Positions 6,401 through 8,024 of a DNA stretch of 8,024 nt are shown piece by piece. The first letter of the stretch is position 1. Every line of letters begins with the position of its first letter. The DNA is from Bacillota bacterium (GTDB taxonomy: Bacteria > Bacillota > Clostridia > Acetivibrionales > DSM-2933). Below the pieces are notes generated by a model. The model did not search any database. It was not told where the DNA came from and was given only the letters and a program-made list of their open reading frames with translations. Made by a program: the position numbers and the translations under genes. The stretch spans positions 1 to 8,024 of the forward strand of contig JAEZNF010000439.1 of assembly GCA_023441845.1 (NCBI GenBank). The letters are read 5' to 3'.

Positions 6401-8024
6401 GACCGGTAAAGGAATACGCCTTCTCTTATCTCCTTCATGAAGCTTTGTCCAATCTATTTTTTCTCCCGACAGCCAGAGTTTTCCGATCTCGTCCAGAGAG
6501 TATTCCGTAATATTTCCGTTAAACGGCCGGGCAACAAAGTTTGATAAATCTCCGGAATCAAATATCCGTTTATTACCGGCATCCCTGTTTTCCAAAACAG
6601 CAATCGCATCCTCCCTTGATGAACAAATAAAGAATCTCTTTTTTTCAAACTCTCTTCTGCCTACCTGCAGAGTAAATGCCGCATCTCCCATATCAATAGT
6701 TTCATTATCTTTTAAATGCCCTGAAAAGTTGGATATTATTGTGTCCAAAGCCCTGTCTGTTTTAGCCGAAAACACCATCAGGTATTTTGACTCGCCTAAA
6801 ATACGCCTTTCATTTTTCCCTGCTTCTTCAAGTATAATATGTGCATTTGTGCCTCCGATTCCAAACGAGCTTACACCTGCGCGTATAAGTGAATCATTCT
6901 TTTCCAGAGTCTTCAGTGCGGTATTCACATAAAACGGGCTGCTGTCAAAATCAATCTTTGGGTTAGACTTGCTAAAATTAAGACTCGGAGGCAGGATTTT
7001 ATTTTTTATGGACAAAACAGTTTTAATAAATCCAATAACACCTGATGCCGCATCCAGATGACCGATGTTTGTTTTTACCGAACCGATTGCACAGTAAGAT
7101 TTCCTGTTTGTTTTTTCGCCAAATGCCTGTTTTAATGCCTCCAACTCGATAGGATCTCCCAACGGCGTGCCTGTTCCATGGGTTTCAATAAAATCAATAG
7201 TATCAGGATCAATACCCGCTTTTCTTTGTGCTTCACGTATTACCTCTGTTTGTCCTTCAATACTTGGTGCCGTATATCCGACTTTCAGAGAGCCGTCGTT
7301 ATTAACGGCAGAGCCCTTAATAACTGCATAAATATTATCACCGTCTTTTAAAGCATCCCTGAGCCTTTTAAGTATTACAACACCCGCACCGTTTCCTCCG
7401 ACCGTGCCCCGGGCATTCTCATCAAAAGCCCTGCAGTGGCCGTCAGGAGAGAGGATCATCCCTTCCTGATAAATATAACCGGTCCTCTGCGGCAGCCGTA
7501 TACTTACACCACCGGCAAGGGCCATATCGCATTCTTTATTTATAAGGCTCCGACATGCAAGATGAACAGCAACCAGAGATGATGAACATGCTGTCTGAAC
7601 CGTTATACCCGGCCCTTTCAGATTAAGCTTATACGCAATACGCGTAGCCAGAAAATCCTTATCATTGCTTATCATTAACTGATAGTCGTTTGCAATATTT
7701 CCGGCTCCATCTTCAGAAGAAAGATTATTGATGTATGTGTTCATTCCTACACTGGCAAACGTGCCGGTTTTTCCATAAAACCTTTGAGTGTCATACCCTG
7801 CATTCTCCAGAGCCTTCCATGACTCTTCAAGGAAAACCCTCTGCTGCGGATCGATTATTTTCGCTTCCCTCGGATTGTAACCAAAGAACTGTGCATCAAA
7901 TTTGTCAACATCCTCAAGTACTCCCCAGGCTTTGACATAATCAGGTCTTTTCAAAATTTCAGGGTCGACACCTTCATTTATTATTTCGCTGTCCGAAAAA
8001 CGGCTTATGGATTCTATTCCATTG
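3419..8024 (-). CDS. Type I PKS, AT-less module KS - KR - DH - ACP (5' end beyond right edge)
   Basis: Open from the right edge to TAA at 3421-3419; 1534 codons visible. The frame continues 23 codons upstream of the Leu codon TTG at 7954 (NGIESISRFSDSEI...), matching the KS N-terminal region, so TTG is not a start and further modules may precede. Numbering from that Leu: KS to about 377 with Cys123 (TACSSS), His259, His299; KS-AT linker about 389-465; no AT; post-AT linker about 486-528 (PLPVYPFEGQSYW); KR structural half about 553-785; KR catalytic half about 797-1005 with TGGLGGIG (803-810), Lys926, Ser950, Tyr963, Asn967; DH about 1014-1295 with His1045 and Asp1219; a KR-tail-like segment about 1333-1370; ACP about 1401-1475 with Ser1438 in GGDSLL; basic helix about 1484-1511. 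Expected chemistry: condensation with an extender supplied in trans, NADPH-dependent ketoreduction, probable dehydration. The KR-before-DH order differs from the usual DH-ER-KR. The next gene, 52 bp on, is the likely chain acceptor. Confidence 0.96.
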   Translation of the reverse strand, partial: NGIESISRFSDSEIINEGVDPEILKRPDYVKAWGVLEDVDKFDAQFFGYNPREAKIIDPQQRVFLEESWKALENAGYDTQRFYGKTGTFASVGMNTYINNLSSEDGAGNIANDYQLMISNDKDFLATRIAYKLNLKGPGITVQTACSSSLVAVHLACRSLINKECDMALAGGVSIRLPQRTGYIYQEGMILSPDGHCRAFDENARGTVGGNGAGVVILKRLRDALKDGDNIYAVIKGSAVNNDGSLKVGYTAPSIEGQTEVIREAQRKAGIDPDTIDFIETHGTGTPLGDPIELEALKQAFGEKTNRKSYCAIGSVKTNIGHLDAASGVIGFIKTVLSIKNKILPPSLNFSKSNPKIDFDSSPFYVNTALKTLEKNDSLIRAGVSSFGIGGTNAHIILEEAGKNERRILGESKYLMVFSAKTDRALDTIISNFSGHLKDNETIDMGDAAFTLQVGRREFEKKRFFICSSREDAIAVLENRDAGNKRIFDSGDLSNFVARPFNGNITEYSLDEIGKLWLSGEKIDWTKLHEGDKRRRIPLPVYPFEGQSYWVNAGKKKITDGNHDKPERIKNEPAKWFYSPIWKQSLKNAPLANMATEGTICLAFMNSGILENKYTDNLKESGVEVITVVDGNEYKKYSENSYSINSGHAEDYDVLLKDIEEAGKVPGLIVNMLGVTADKEPVLMKQRVYRGTRLFFSLVYMVQSIGKLGWKNVIQLKVVTNNMHKIFGEPVFCPEKTLVMGPCKVISQEYPNIKSTSIDFAIPEGNGSYEQDMALELAAETFIDSVEGVVAYRGGQRWAQHFENIEMEQNNKPAITLRSKGVYMITGGLGGIGLSIAQYLADEVEGKLVLVGRSEFPKMEAWDEWLDTHGPNDKTSAKIRQLRKVQKSGGEVLVLQADVSDPEQVGNIKIQAEQRFGKIHGIIHAAGNPGGGMIQLKKKEFAENVFAPKVMGTLALYEAFRDSKPDFFIMNSSLNAVTGGFGQVDYCSANAFMDAFAYLNDSRGSTRCVSVNWDRWPGVGMAVGIGNRIQSNPEELHPLIGKRIIDTQEKVVYYSQLSPKKDWVLSEHLVMGIPTVAGTTYLEMAKAAYCQIAGEGPVEINNVTFLTPLSARENETRDVLTILTANEKSFDFKVVTRLCSEVTEQDYWQEHVRGSVASAGIDKKNCTDINGLIEHLGKNTTYSNGKEDIGKDISEEFISFGKRWRTLRNIMFGIEEGIVEVELPEDLVEDLKIYKLHPALLDIATGAVRLATGGNYLPFSYEKIVIKEDLDKKIYGHFKFKSEYRELSETIKCDIDILNAEGFKSVEIKGFSMRYVNEDRASYIKLGNNNIRPIPESAELERIYGDVDKKQDIQDGGITVSEGLKALEKIMEGCYTSRVIVSTKDIQIAIDEAGYARQLKDSIESDEQAASVNLYPRPDLSCEYVAPKNDNEKELVKIWQKLLGVDGIGIYDDFFELGGDSLLLVQLHSKIKEKFKTDITAVDLYKYNTVALIAKNLESDHIEEKASFENLNMRVKKQREIMKQKREAMLKRKL
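3422..3505 (-). other. Basic C-terminal helix, putative docking domain
   Basis: The last 28 residues of the AT-less PKS follow the ACP and include VKKQREIMKQKREAMLKRKL, rich in Lys/Arg with no proline or glycine, so very likely helical. C-terminal helices of this sort often mediate hand-over between consecutive PKS proteins. The next protein starts MSSSEENNLL, only about ten residues before its KS fold begins, with two acidic residues that could pair with the helix. The pairing is inferred, not shown. Confidence 0.5.
3845..4940 (-). other. DH domain placed between KR core and KR-tail-like segment
   Basis: The KR Rossmann core ends near VNWDRWPGVGMAVG (residues 988-1001). DH sequence then begins at HPLIGKRI (1014-1021), runs through HLVMGIPTVAGTTYLEM (His1045) and LHPALLDIATG (Asp1219), and fades near residue 1300. 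After it comes GITVSEGLKALEKIMEG (1334-1350) and RVIVSTKDI (1355-1363), wording I associate with the segment that normally directly follows the KR core in modular PKSs. The DH therefore looks nested in the C-terminal part of the KR region. In the first motif, HxxxGxxxxP, the final proline is Ala1054; in the second, the Q/H four residues after Asp is Gly1223. His and Asp themselves remain, so activity is plausible. Confidence 0.65.
6371..6790 (-). other. KS-AT linker joined to post-AT linker, AT excised
   Basis: Residues about 389-465 match the linker that sits between KS and AT in cis-AT modules (LMVFSAKTDRALDTI, DAAFTLQVGRREFEKKR; compare ICLSAKTEPALEKM and DAAFTLQVGRRNFNHRK in the downstream protein). 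Residues about 486-528 match the post-AT linker (IDWTKLHEGDKRRRIPLPVY, PFEGQSYW; compare VNWNRLYEDEKRRRIILPTY, PFERKRFW). Between them are only about 20 residues with no AT motif, where an AT of roughly 300 residues would be expected. The frame is continuous. This is an AT-less module of the trans-AT kind whose flanks still look like those of cis-AT modules. Confidence 0.85.

Noticed and set aside
6454..6648. Short minus-strand reading frame over the AT-excision site as a displaced AT remnant
   Set aside because: Its translation shows no GQGSQ, GHSxG or other AT wording; it is an out-of-frame reading of the PKS linker.
2056..7588. Recent tandem duplication of the two KS regions
   Set aside because: The KSs are paralogous with shared motif stretches, but they differ throughout and have different downstream domains, so this is ordinary modular PKS homology rather than a fresh repeat.
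7952..7954. TTG as start codon of the upstream PKS gene
   Set aside because: The frame stays open to the window edge, and the 23 codons upstream encode sequence expected in the N-terminal part of a KS, so the gene begins outside the window.

Overview
The window holds the end of one and the whole of another large modular type I polyketide synthase (PKS) gene, followed by the start of an acyltransferase (AT) gene. All three are on the minus strand and read leftward, probably as one operon. The DNA is AT-rich, with A/T-ending codons and purine-rich Shine-Dalgarno sites. The protein wording resembles PKSs of Firmicutes and cyanobacteria. A clostridial or other low-GC Firmicute host is my best guess, but no taxonomic marker is present.

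Layout in the direction of transcription. (1) 8024-3419 is the 3' part of a PKS gene that enters from beyond the right edge. Its visible module reads KS, KS-AT linker, no AT, post-AT linker, KR, DH, ACP, basic C-terminal helix. (2) A 52-bp gap carries a strong ribosome binding site. (3) 3366-340 is a complete 1008-residue PKS: KS, linker, eroded AT remnant, post-AT linker, coiled coil, ACP, acidic tail. (4) After a 94-bp gap, 245 to the left edge encodes the first 81 residues of an AT with an intact FPGQGSQ motif. It is either free-standing or the first domain of a longer trans-AT protein.

How they fit together: neither module can load its own extender unit. In the first, the AT is cut out cleanly between its flanking linkers. 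In the second, the AT has lost the catalytic serine and its preceding histidine (GHSxG has become GEGVG), the GQGSQ motif, and the whole small subdomain that carries the second catalytic histidine. The AT gene directly downstream is the obvious supplier in trans. The KS domains look like those of ordinary cis-AT modules, and cis-AT-type flanks survive, so the window looks like a cis-AT assembly line converted to trans-AT loading, with two stages of AT loss side by side.

The first module should condense, ketoreduce and probably dehydrate. The second has no reductive domain and should leave a beta-keto group. No thioesterase or reductase for release is visible. The product cannot be named from this window.
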